A stretch of 64,000 nt of DNA from Erodium maritimum (taxonomy: Eukaryota; Streptophyta; Magnoliopsida; Geraniales; Geraniaceae). The notes under the pieces are model-generated. The model was not told where the DNA came from and did not search any database. It worked only from the letters and a program-made list of their open reading frames with translations. The stretch spans positions 58,451,675-58,515,674 of the forward strand of contig OY997594.1 in assembly GCA_963921825.1 (NCBI GenBank). The letters are read 5' to 3'. Each line of letters opens with the position of its first letter. Position 1 is the first letter of the stretch. Position numbers and translations under genes: made by a program. Of this stretch, positions 33,416 to 45,024 are shown in pieces.

Positions 33416-33646
33416 GAAAGACAGATGATTTATGTAGTTCATTGATGCTTGTAGTACTAGAATCGTCACAAATGGTAGTTGGATGTCATATAAGCAATGA
33501 TAGAATACGAGAGATGGGAAGGTGGTACTGGAATTCCTGCTCCAAAAACTGGCCAAAGAGTTCAACAATAATGGTGGGAGGCAAAGCATCGACCAGGGAC
33601 CCCTCCCAGGGCCAGTCCCTATTGCTCAGGTGGTGTAACATACCTC
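33416..33646. other. Short spacer of unclear origin
   Basis: This lies between the retroposon and the LINE ORF1 remnant. It may be what is left of the LINE after ORF1, but no endonuclease motif can be named. Confidence 0.3.
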
Positions 33647-35742
33647 CTAACGAGGCTTTTTACCAGCCCTCGTCTGATCATCTCGAGGCTCTCCAACGGC
33701 ATACCTCTTGAGCACTCCAGCCGCAGCACCTCCCACAACATCAAGCTCCCTAGAAATGGGCGATGGAACTGCATGGACCGACCCCCTAGGTAGCTGTCCG
33801 GTCACCATCCGGGTGCTAACCTGAGCTGCAGTATGGTTAGGTACAGTTCTCGGGGAAACCTGGGGACTCACATTCAAAGATAAGGAGTCTTTAGGTACAA
33901 TGCTCGAGGAGACCTTCCCAGAGCCTAGTAGGGCAGATGGCTGAACAGACACACTCTAGTCCGTTGCATACGGCTTCACCTGATTTCCCCTCTAATAATC
34001 TAGAAGAGAGGAGTCATACCATGGGGTGCCTCGGACTTCCTATCCATAGTCCTTGACAATGTGTCCAAGCCTCCCATAGTTGTAGCAGAAGCTCGGAAGC
34101 TTAGTGTAAGTCAGCTCGATCTTAACTGGGTCCAGGAACTCCTTGAACCGCATGACCATCCCTCGCCGGAGGGGCCGCTCGATGAGGTGCCAGAAGCAGA
34201 CCCTAACCGTGCCCCCAGCACATCCCCCACTGGTCGCTCGGGACATCCACACAATACCCAAAGCGTCCCCAATGGACATCCTCGTCGCCTTCGTCCAAAC
34301 CAGAGGTGGTAGACCCCGCACGTGCGCCCAGAGTTGCATGCAATCCAATACCAGCATGTCTAGCAGAAGCTCGGAAGCTTAGTGTAAGTTAGCTCGATCT
34401 TAACTGGGTCTAGGAACTCCTTGAACCGCAGGACCATCCCTCGCCGGAGGGGCCGCTCGATGAGGTGCCAGAAGCGGACAATAACCGTGCCCCCAGCACA
34501 TCCCCCACTGGTCGCTCGGGATATCCACACAAGTACCTAAAGCGTCCCCAATGGACATCCCGTCGCTTCGTCCAGACCAGAGGTGGTAGACCCCGCACGT
34601 GCACCCACAGTTACATGTGATCCAATACCAGCAGGTATCGGGCGCAAGGATCCAGGTCCCCAAGGAGCAGAGCCCGCCTATCGAAGCACCATGGTTCATT
34701 ACTCCAAACTCATGCACGTGCTTCCGATGACCAGAAATAGAAACCAAAGAGGTCTGGGCCCAACTCCTTGACGACAAGACCCTCTGCAGCTCGCCCCCAC
34801 GCGGTGGTGATGATCCGAAGCAGAGTCTCCTTATGGGGGGGATGTCGGCAACTAGAGCTTCCCCACCATACCCCATTGTTTCCTAGCAATAGCCGTGGAG
34901 ATGGCCGGAGAGAACGGCACGACAACCTAAACCTCATCATCGTCCTCAATCGAACATGAAGACAACCCATCCTAGAGAGCCGCTAAATAAGCATGGAGGT
35001 CCGGACCCAACTCAGCATGGATCAGCAAAGGCTCAGGAAATCCTCAGGTCGGCGCCCGGTCCCGACACATCCCTCCCGGGATTGTAAGGCCACCGGGGAA
35101 GAAGGGGATCCGATCCCGATTAGGGGGGAAACGACCCAACCCTAGAGCTTCCACCGGCGTCCGAGGAAGGTCCTCCATTGGCGCCTTTCCTTTCGCCAGA
35201 TCCCGTTGAAGAGGGACATCCACATAGTGGACGGTGGCTCCGAGAGTAGACGGTGGCGAGACTTGTTGTAGAACATGGGCTACAACCTTAGGAGCCGCAC
35301 TGCCAGGAATGGTTGGAGGAAGAACTGGGGACGGAGTATCCATCAGGCTAGGGTTACGTAGAGACGAAGGCAGGACCAAGCGCGACGTAGGAGGAGGCGG
35401 CTGTGGGTTACTTAGAGATGAAGCAACGTTGGCCCGCCTTTTAGACGTCCCCGCCTTGGTATCGACACAAGAGGAAGAACGGCACAAACTCGGTCGAGAG
35501 GGCTGGGAGCATCGACGACACCGGAGGAGAGGGAAGCAAGGGGGAAGAACTCGAACCGAGTGGTTTGGTCTTCTCCTTCGGCAGGTCTTATCCCCAACAC
35601 CGGACACGGTCTGCGAGGGATTGGACAACACCGAGCCAATGACCACAAGGACGACACGAGCCTCAAGCGTAGCAGCACCATCAACCACAGGTGTAGCCAT
35701 AGAAAACGGCACGACAGCGACGGGATCAGAGGAAAACACCAT
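33647..35742 (-). pseudogene. LINE ORF1 remnant with internal duplication
   Basis: The minus-strand leader ends AACCCTAGCCCTAGCCATAA just before the ATG at 35742 (MVFSSDPVAVV). The N-terminal part (35742-35044) is Ser/Pro/Arg-rich and ends with GKAPMEDLPRTPVEALG. DUF4283 scraps lie at 34970-34400. The segment before the zinc knuckle reads WAHVRGLPPLVWTKA and FKEFLDPVKIELTYTKLPSF, then CYNYGRLGHIVKDYG, in which the second and third Cys are changed to Tyr. The Ser/Pro-rich C-terminus ends RAGKKPR and a stop at 33647. The frame shifts between these pieces, and a 280 bp stretch is present twice. No ORF2 follows, so only the 5' third of the LINE remains. Confidence 0.6.
34083..34640. repeat. 280 bp tandem duplication inside LINE ORF1
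   Basis: The stretch beginning AGCAGAAGCTCGGAAGCTTA at 34083 recurs at 34363, and the likeness continues through AATACCAGCA (to about 34361 and 34640). The copies differ at about twenty sites, so the duplication is old. It repeats the region before the zinc knuckle. Confidence 0.8.
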
Positions 35743-35970
35743 AGTTATGGCTAGGGCTAGGGTTTAGGTCTCAAGTTTTGAGGGAGAGGATTGTCCTTCA
35801 ATAAAAATATATCTCTGATTATTATGTGTTCGCATTTTTTAAAAATATATATAAATAATTTTGAAATTTAACCATTATTTTAAAGATAAATTCCACAACA
35901 TCGTCAATCAGAGATCATATCATTCACTTTTTCATTTTACACTGTTTTTACATTTGTAGTTGACAATATG
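35743..35970. other. LINE leader and AT-rich spacer
   Basis: 35743-35800 is the probable 5' leader of the LINE read on minus. The rest is AT-rich and leads into the outer copia fossil. Confidence 0.35.
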
Positions 35971-36870
35971 TGTGTCAACACAGATGTTAAGTATGTTGTT
36001 GTTGGACATCATATTACTATAGCAGCCGGTAACAAAGATGAGAAAGATGTCAACTGAAATGTCAATGGAAGGCGTGTGCATGGTATGTGCGTATCGACAC
36101 TTATCCGATTTGTAGATTTTTTCCTAGTTTAAAAATACTTCTTTAATAGACATCTTCTTTATTTTAGAAAGTCTCTAGAACAAGGAAACAAGAAGATTCA
36201 CCTTGCTCATGACTCTAGATATTAAGGTAACTCTAGAAGCTACGATACAAGGTGATTGGAGCTATAAATATGGAATTATTCTTCATAGATCGGTTCGGAT
36301 CTACAATCACACTTGAAATATATTGTAAGAAAGTTTTGTTTGTCTAATAGTCTTCCAAGACTATTGTATGCATTGAACTTGAGTTCATGATTTCAGAGTA
36401 CTCAAACGTATTGGATTAGCGTGTTGGGAATCTGAATAAGTAAATCAAAGTAAATACTGACATGCTCATGCTATGTATCTTAACTGATCAAGTATTGGAG
36501 CTATGTTCTTGTGATTGAAGCATCAATATCCTTCATTAAAGACAAAGAACAATCTGAGAGTGTAGGAGCTCGAAGAGTGGAACTGAGATGAGATCTCAGA
36601 TTAAAGGGGATACCTTGTATTAGGTTTGGCACTTTGTAACAATAGCATAGGGTGATCTGATGGATCTGATAACTTATATGTTGATTGTTTACTTATAGTG
36701 AAAACCTTTCCACTGTCAAAATGCCCCCAGATGTAAGTGATGATGCATCGAGCTGGATAATCAATCTTGTGTCCTTATGTTTGCTTGCTTATTGCTTAAT
36801 GTTTATAATTATGATGTTGAAGCAAGATGCCAGTTATCAAGTCATCACATTTTGCAATTGCACCTGAACA
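35970..36870 (+). repeat. Probable 5' LTR of the outer copia fossil
   Basis: The right end (CACCTGAACA) lies ten bases before the primer-binding site. A TATA box (CTATAAATA, about 36262) fits an LTR promoter. The left edge is estimated only, since no second LTR is available for comparison. Confidence 0.4.
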
Positions 36871-37952
36871 TAATTTCAATTGGTATTAGAGCAGGTCACC
36901 CAATCTAAGAGGTTTGATCTTGAAGGGAAGTAATTCTAAACGTGCATAATGGAAAGTTCAAGAGATGGAGGTTCTTTCAATCGTCCACCCATGCTTGATG
37001 GAAATAATTATGGTTACTGGAAAGCCAGAATGAGTGTCTTTTTGAAGTCGCTAGATAGCAAAACATGAAAGTCAGTTGTTCATGGCTGGACTCCACCACA
37101 TACATCAGTTGAGGAAGGGAAGCCAGCTATTCCTAAACCGGAGAAAGACGGGAATACTACAGAAGATGAAGCTTGACTAGGGAATTCTCGTGCTTTGAAT
37201 GCTATCTTTAATGGTGTTAATCAAAATGTCTTTAAACTAATCAAAATCTGTACAAGTGCTTAGGAAGTCTGAGAGATTTTGGCAACTACTTATGACGAAA
37301 CAACTAAGGTTAAATATCAGAGGTTGCAATATTTAACTATAAAATTTGAAGCCCTGACTATGAAAGATGATGAGACCGTATCTAAATTACTGTCCGACTT
37401 AGAGACATTGCAAATGAATCTCTCTCCATTGGGAACCCTATGTCAGATGAAGTCCTTGTCAGAATAACATTGAGAGCTGTTAATTCAAGGTTTAAAATGA
37501 AAATCGCTGCCATTGAAGAGATGCATGACTTGATCTCTGCTAAATTTGACGAGCTTATGGGATCACTAATGACATTTGAGCTATCACTTCAAGGCATGGA
37601 CAAGAGAACAAAAGGAGTGGCACTGAAGAGCTCTAGACAGAAACGCAAGAACCAAGCTGAATTTATTTCAGAAATAGGATTGGAGAAAACATTGGCTATG
37701 ATGGGCAAGAATGAGATCAAATGATACATTCATGTGTCAGGACATAATGATCGTTCATGTGTTGGTCATGGTATCAATAACATCTCACATCATAAAGGAT
37801 CAAACCTGATAAAGAAAGGGGACACAATGTCATGAATGTGAAGGATTTGGACACACTCAACGATAATCCTCAACCCTCCTAAAGAGGCAGAAGAGAGGAT
37901 TCATTTCGTACTTGTCCGATGAAGATGATGAACAAAGTATTGATGAATAAGT

Positions 37953-39637
37953 TGTTAGTCTTAGTGCCCGTAGTTCAATCCTAAATGTCCAAATGTATAT
38001 ATCATCGTTAGCAATAAAATTAAAGTGGCTTTATATTACTTATGTTTTGGAGTAGTATATCGATGTGTGCTCTGATCTATGCCCACAATGCGAATAAAAC
38101 CGTAGACTGAGATAGATCACACTCGATGGGTCCCTAGTCACCAAAGCTTCACTAGAAACGACAGGTATGAAAGATGGCTCTTTATGGCTTACGTTCTGTT
38201 AGTCATTGGAATGGGATTCCGGAGTCTGATCATAGATATCATGTGGGACATGATATTGGAAGACCCGACATGAATATGTGCCATAAATCAAGTCATGAAC
38301 ATATTCATTGTCGTAGCTTGTCATGTATCCTTAGAGCAAGGAGTCTTTGTGATCGATATGCACTAAACAACTGAGTTTGACCTGGGCCTAACGTTGTCCG
38401 TAACATGGCTTTTATAACCGCCAGGATTGGCTTGGGGAAGGACTGCATGAGTGACACGAAAGAAGGCTAAGGGATTTATCACTCATACTACGGTATGGGA
38501 AAGATATTGGTTCTCGACCTCTTGATCTAGAGTGACTAAAAGAATAGCATGGCCATGCACATGATACTGGGTATCATATATGAAGTCATCTCACATATCA
38601 AGGAACGGTGATTGAGAATAATAAGGATGACGGCTCTATGCCTTATCTCAATCAGGATATCGGAGATAAAAGGATATTGACAGGGATGACGGAAAGGTTA
38701 GAATCGACAGGGTCGATTCGTTATGCAGTGTTAGGCAATACTAAAGTCCTGTTAGTTGCCACTTAAATAGGATCAAGTAAAATGGGATTTTACGTTGATC
38801 TATTGACATGCATAAACCTAAGGATCACACTGGAGGGTGAAACTCAACATTTATGGAGAATGACCAAAATGGAGTTGTCTCGGGGCATGACCAAAACTGA
38901 GTTTTGGGTCATGTTCTTGTAAGTGAATAGGAATTTACGGATCGAGACAAGTCTTGGAGTCTTAAGATTGAGCACATCGGATAATGTTGGACATTTCCAG
39001 TATGAAAGGCTTAGAGGCGATGAGCACGTCACGGGACCTCGTTGGGAATGACCACGGACCATGTTCCTAGAGGCTCATGAGAGGCACATGCAACCAAGGC
39101 CTATGGAACTAATTAATCAAATCTTGATTAATTAGTACTAAGTAAGCAAGACAACGATTAAGGTGTTGATGATTCACCACCTAACCCCATCTTGTCTAGC
39201 CATAATTTGTCCTATTTAATCCTTACTAGTCACCATACTTGTCCTAAGCTTTTAGTTTGACAAGTTGATGGAGTTTGTTATGTTTACGTCATCTTTTTTC
39301 AACATAACAAACACAAGACAAGAATAGGAAACACAACTTCTCCCTCATCTCCCTTGCAATTTCGGCCAAAGCAAGCTCTCACCTCCATTTTTGTGTTCTT
39401 GAGTCCTCAAAGAGAAGAACTACGTGGCTTTGATTTCCATGTGGATACGTAGGCGTCTTGGAGACTCAAGTCAATCATTCGTTATCCGGTGTTCTTGTTT
39501 TGGTAAGAAATAGTGCTGAAATTTTCTCTTGTGAATCCATTCTTTGTTAGTTGTTTCATGGTTTTAATTGTCTCATGGTTTTCATTGATTTTCCGCTGCG
39601 AGTTGGTTCATCTCCAACCCTACCTCGAGACCCAACA
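37953..39637 (+). repeat. 5' LTR of the nested copia fossil (LTR A)
   Basis: It starts TGTTAGTCTTAGTGCCC and ends GAGACCCAACA. It is 1685 bases and lies directly before the primer-binding site. Confidence 0.85.
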
Positions 39638-42600
39638 GTGGTATAAGAGCCGTGCTACCTTCGGGAAGCACAAGACGGTGTTGAAAGTTTCGGTTTTGAC
39701 ATGTTAATTTGTCAAATTGTTTGATAACATGTTTTAAATTCTTTTTTATGGATTTAATGCATGTAAAATGAATTTTTGAAAATTATTTCAAATCTGTAAA
39801 TTTTGAAAAAGTTAGATTTTTCGGGTCTTAGAGCGGGACTCTCGGGGATCCGAAACCGAGACCGAACGGGGCTCCGTTGGACGGAGCTAGGCCAAGCATG
39901 GCCATTGGATGGTTGATATGCCAATGCTAAACCATTTTTTAAGTTATAGCAAGTTTGGAACCGTCATGACGAACTCGAAGATCAAATGTTCAAAAGTTTC
40001 ATTTTTGAACGGTTTCGATAAACCGAGAATCAAAAAAATTCGGAACTTGGCTATTAATTAAAACCGGAAAATAGCATGATGTTTGATAACATGCTTGTCT
40101 GATTCCACGGTGTGTGATGTGATGTTGGAATGGTGTACATAATAGCCCTGAGCTCGATTGAATTATTTATCGCTTTTCACGACCTACGAGCCGTTAAAGT
40201 TAGCGTGTAATTATTCTTTCAAGGTGTGGTCGTCGAACCAATTATTTGTAATATTTATTTATTCTCGACCTACGAGTCGTGTATTAAATTGTAATATTTT
40301 GCTCAAGACGAAGAAATGGCGAAAAGGTCATTTGGTGGCTTCTTTTGGTGTTGATATCGGCTTGGAGTCGATGGAGCTCAAGAAGCTAGTGGGAGTTAGT
40401 TTAGGGGGATATTATGTACACATTTATCGCTTTATGCTTGGTTTATTTTGTGCATGATTAATTCTATGTGTTGGATTAGAATTGCATGCTTAACTTTATT
40501 TACCGAGCATATCACCTCACATGTAAAGATTAAATTGGAATTATAATCCTTGTTTGTGAGCTCTTAGAACCGTCATTACATTGGATGTAGTTGACAGGTT
40601 CGAAGGAAGAATTACATTGGATGTAATTGAAGGCATCATTACATTTGGAATGTAGTTGATGTGCTCATCACATCTAGGATGTGCCAAAAGTTTTAAACAC
40701 AACCGGACAAGTAAAAACGGGTCATGTCCGATAACTCCCAATTATCAACACCTTATTACCTCCCCGTCCTATGGGTGTCGTGCACCCTAGCGGAGCATCC
40801 ATGGGAAAGCGGGGTAGTAGGTTTGGACGACATATATGGGCGCCGTGCGCCTTAGCGGAGCACCTACATAGTGGTGGGTCATAGTTGAAAATTGGTGGAC
40901 CCGAATAAGATTCTCAGCTAGGGTATCAGATAGGGTAAGCCGTGTACTTAAGTACATACCCTAGCCAAAAGTCACATTGGATGTGATTGGACAGGGTCCT
41001 ACCTACATAGCTAATTGAGTGGTGAGCCTTCGTTCAGCTTGATAGCTTGAATCAAGGATCTTGGTTTTAGATTCTAAAGGTATAGAATCGATTGTTGGTG
41101 TTTAAGCTTGATCTTCATAAAATTTATTCAGTTTACTGATTGAATTTTATCTGTTGTAGATCAAATGGAAAATTCGGCGAACATTAATAGTTTGTCATTA
41201 AAAACCATTCTTGGCAAGGTCAACCTAAATGGGAAAAACTATTTTTACTGATGCAGAATTTTGAGGATAGTCCTCAAGTCTGAACGCAAAGAATATGTCC
41301 TTGACAAGGCTGTCTCTAAGACCTTATCAGAGTTACCTGAAGTGTCGTTAATTGTTGAGAAGAATATCAAGGATCTGGGATCCAAGGATATTCTGATGGT
41401 CAACAAGGGAATTGGAAGTGGCAAGGGCGGGGCCCATGCACACCTGGCGGGAAAGATGAGACACATGAGAATGTCTGCTTCTACTACCAACAATCTGGTC
41501 ATGGGAACCAGAATTATAGGAAGTTCACGGTTGATCTGAAGAAGGGCAGTGTGATTGCACCTTCATTAGATAGCCTGGATGATCTAAAGAAGGGCAGTTA
41601 GACTGCGCCTTCATCAGGAAACCTGTATGATCTAAGGAAGGGCGGTGGGAACGTGCCTTCATCCAATATTAACTCTATAGAGCTACATCTCTCTACTTCC
41701 AAAGATTCATGGGTATTAGATACCAGGACTGAATCTCACACATGCACTAACGTATAGTGGATGAAAGTATGAGAGGTTTGGAAAGCACGAAGTGGACCTC
41801 AGAGTTGTGGCAACTGCTGTAGGATCCATGAGTCTTGCTTTGCCAAGTGGCCTTGTCTTAGTACTGTATAATGTATATTGCATACCTACTTTTAGTAGGA
41901 ATATTATATATGTATCCGTGTTTGACAAGGAAGGATATAATGTTAATATTGGAAATGGAGTTTTCAATGTTCTATGCCATGATATGTTTTATGCTCGTAC
42001 TAACTTGGTTGGAGGATTGTACATACTAGATATGGGTAACAATGCCTCAAGTTCTATATATTATGCTAATACCAAGAGGTCTAAATCCAACGATTTAAAC
42101 CTAACTCTGTTATGTCACTATCATTTGGGACGCATAAACAAGAAGCGCCTATCAGCACTTCAGAAGTGCAGGCTTTCAGGTTCATTCGAAGTCCATTCGA
42201 TCGATAGGTACAAGGCTTGTTTGATGGGAAAATGACTAAAGCGCCCTTGATCGGTCTCGGTGAAAGGGCGGGTGAATTATTGGGGCTGATACACTCGAAT
42301 GTGTGTGAACCAATAGGTTCGCTGGCCAAGAGGGGTTTTAGCTACTTCATCACATTTACTAACAATTATAGTAGATATGGTTATGTCTGTTCAATAAGAC
42401 ATAAGTCTGAAGCTTTTGATAAATTCAAAGATTCAAGACTGAAGTAGAAAATCGGCTCGGGAAAGTATTAAGACACTTTGATTGGATCGAGGTGAAAAAT
42501 ACTTAACCACAAAGTTTTTAGATCTTCTAGTGGAGAGCGGGATCTTTTCGGAATGAACTCCTCCCGGAACACCGCAGTTGAATGCTGTGTTCGAGCGGAG

Positions 42601-44564
42601 AAATCAGACTTTCTTGGATATGGTCCAATCCATGATCAGTTGGACTAATCTCCCAATCTCTTTCTGGGGTTATGCTCTAGAGACGACCGCATTCATAGTG
42701 AATCGGACTCCGACGAAGACTGTGGAAGGGACACCATTTTAGAAATGGCATGGGAAGATGCTCGCTTTGTCCTTCCTAAAGATTTGTGGTTGCGAGGCTT
42801 ATGTGAAACATTTGGTTTCGACTAAGCTCGAACCAAGATCTGAGATATGCACCTTCGTGGGGTATCCTAAAGCAACAAGGGGATATTACTTATACAAACG
42901 CAGTGAGAACATGGTGTTCGTCGCTTGGGGTGGGGTCTTTACGGAAAAGGAGTTTTGTTTCCAAAGACGTCATTGGGAGGACTGTGCATCTCGAAGAAAT
43001 TCAGGATGGTACAGATCCGTCTAAACTAATTTACCACCCAGTAGAAAGGGAGCCAGAGATAGTCGTAGAGTAAGAACCAATTCATGTTACAATTTCGGAA
43101 AGTCCAAGGCGATCTGAAAGGATCAGTCGTCCACCTCTAAGATATGGTATCCAGAGGTGACGTTGAAATCATAGTGGATCACGATGATCCATCCACCTTT
43201 CAAGTAGTCATGGATGGGCCCGACTCCGAGTTATGGCTGGGAGCCATGAGAGAGGAAATGCAATCCATGTCGGACAACTAAGTCTTTGAACTAGTTGATC
43301 CCATCAATGGTGTGAGGACCATCGGATACAAATGGATCTTCAAGGTGAAGATGGACATGGACGACAACCCTCTGACCTACAAAGCTCGACTGGTGGCAAA
43401 AGGTTATAGGCAGATCAAATGGATTGACTATGAGGAAACCTTCTCCCTAGTGGCTATGGTCAAAATCGATCCAAATTCTTCTTGACATAACTACGTATCA
43501 TAATTACGATATATGACAAGTGGATGTCAAAACCGCTTTCCTAAATGGAAGTTTGACTAAGGACGTTTTGTGTCTCATCCAGAAGGTTTTGTCGATCCGA
43601 AGAACAAGGGAAACATTTGTAAGTTGTTGAAATCCATTTATGGATGGAAACAAGCTTCTCGGAGTGTGAATCTTCGTTTTGATGAAGCTGTAATTGGATT
43701 TGGCTTAATCAAGAACGAGGATGAATCTTGCGTTTATAAGAAGGCTAGTGGGAGCAAGATTACCTTTCTGGTGCTCATTGAAAACGACATCCCAACCTTG
43801 CACGAGACTAAAGCTTGGTTGAGGAAGGTTCTCAATGCTCGATTCAAAGAAAGGACTCTTACCCACTAGTCATGGCATTCATCTCAGCAAGACTCAGTGT
43901 CCTAAGACACCAGATGAGCGGAAAATGATGATGTGAATCCTAAGTGCCTAAGGGCATGATCGATCATATATGTCAAGACATGTACGAGACCGGACGTATC
44001 GTAAGCCTTATGTTGTGCCAGTAGACATCAGTCTAACCCGGGGGAAAGATGATGTTGAACTAGTAGACTAAGGATAAGTAGACGCTAGTTTTCCAAGACA
44101 AATCCAGATGACTTTAAAAGTCTGTCAGGATATGTGTTTGCGCTGAATGGCGGAGCTTTAGTTGGGAGAGCGTAAAGCAAGATACCGTCATGGAATCCAC
44201 GACAGAGGCCAAGTACATGGATGTTGCAGAGGCAGTTTAGGAGGCTATGTGGATTTGGAAATTCACGGCAGGGTTGGGTGTAATTAAAAACCCATCCAGC
44301 CCGGTGAATCCATTTTGCGACAACGCAGAGGCCATTGCGCAAGTTAAAAGCCCAGATCGCATAACAAATCAAAACATGTACTACGGCGTATCCACCTCAT
44401 AAGAGAAATATTGCACCGAGATGAAGTGATGATAACCTTACTGTAATAGATGATAACATAGTCAACCCTTTGACTAAGGTAGTGACGCTGCGTAAACATG
44501 TTAGACATGTAAAGTCAATGGGGGTATATTGGAGTTTAGAAAGGAACTAGGGCAAGTGGGAGAT

Positions 44565-45024
44565 TGTTAGTCTTAGTGCTCGTAGTTCAATCCTAAATGT
44601 CCAAATGTATATATCATCGTTACCAATAAAATTAAAGCGGCTTTATATTACTTATGTGTTGGAGTAATATATCGATGTGTGCACTGATCTATGCCCACAA
44701 TACGAATAGAACTGTAGATCGAGATAGATCACACTCGATGGGTCCCTAGTCAACAAAGCTCCACTAGAAGCGACTAGTATGAAAGATGGCACTTTATGGC
44801 TTATGTTTTGTTAGTCATTTGAATGAGATTCTGGAGTCTGATCATAGTTATCATGTGGGACATGATATTGGACGACGCGACATGAATATGTGCCATAGAT
44901 CAAGTCATGAACATATTCATTGTCGTAGCTTGTCATGTATCCTTAGACCAAGGAGTCGTTGTGATCGTTATGCAGTAAACAACTAAGTTTGACCTGAGTC
45001 TAACGTTGTCTGTAACAGGGCTTC
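44565..45024 (+). repeat. Second copia LTR, first part (LTR B)
   Basis: It starts TGTTAGTCTTAGTGCTC after the polypurine tract. It is cut by the gypsy insertion after GCTTC (45020-45024) and resumes at 55363. Confidence 0.85.

Noticed and set aside
38174-38374. 66-residue frame starting MALYGLRSVSHWN, also at 44786 and 56805
   Set aside because: It occurs three times because it lies in the three copia LTR copies. It is LTR sequence, not a gene.
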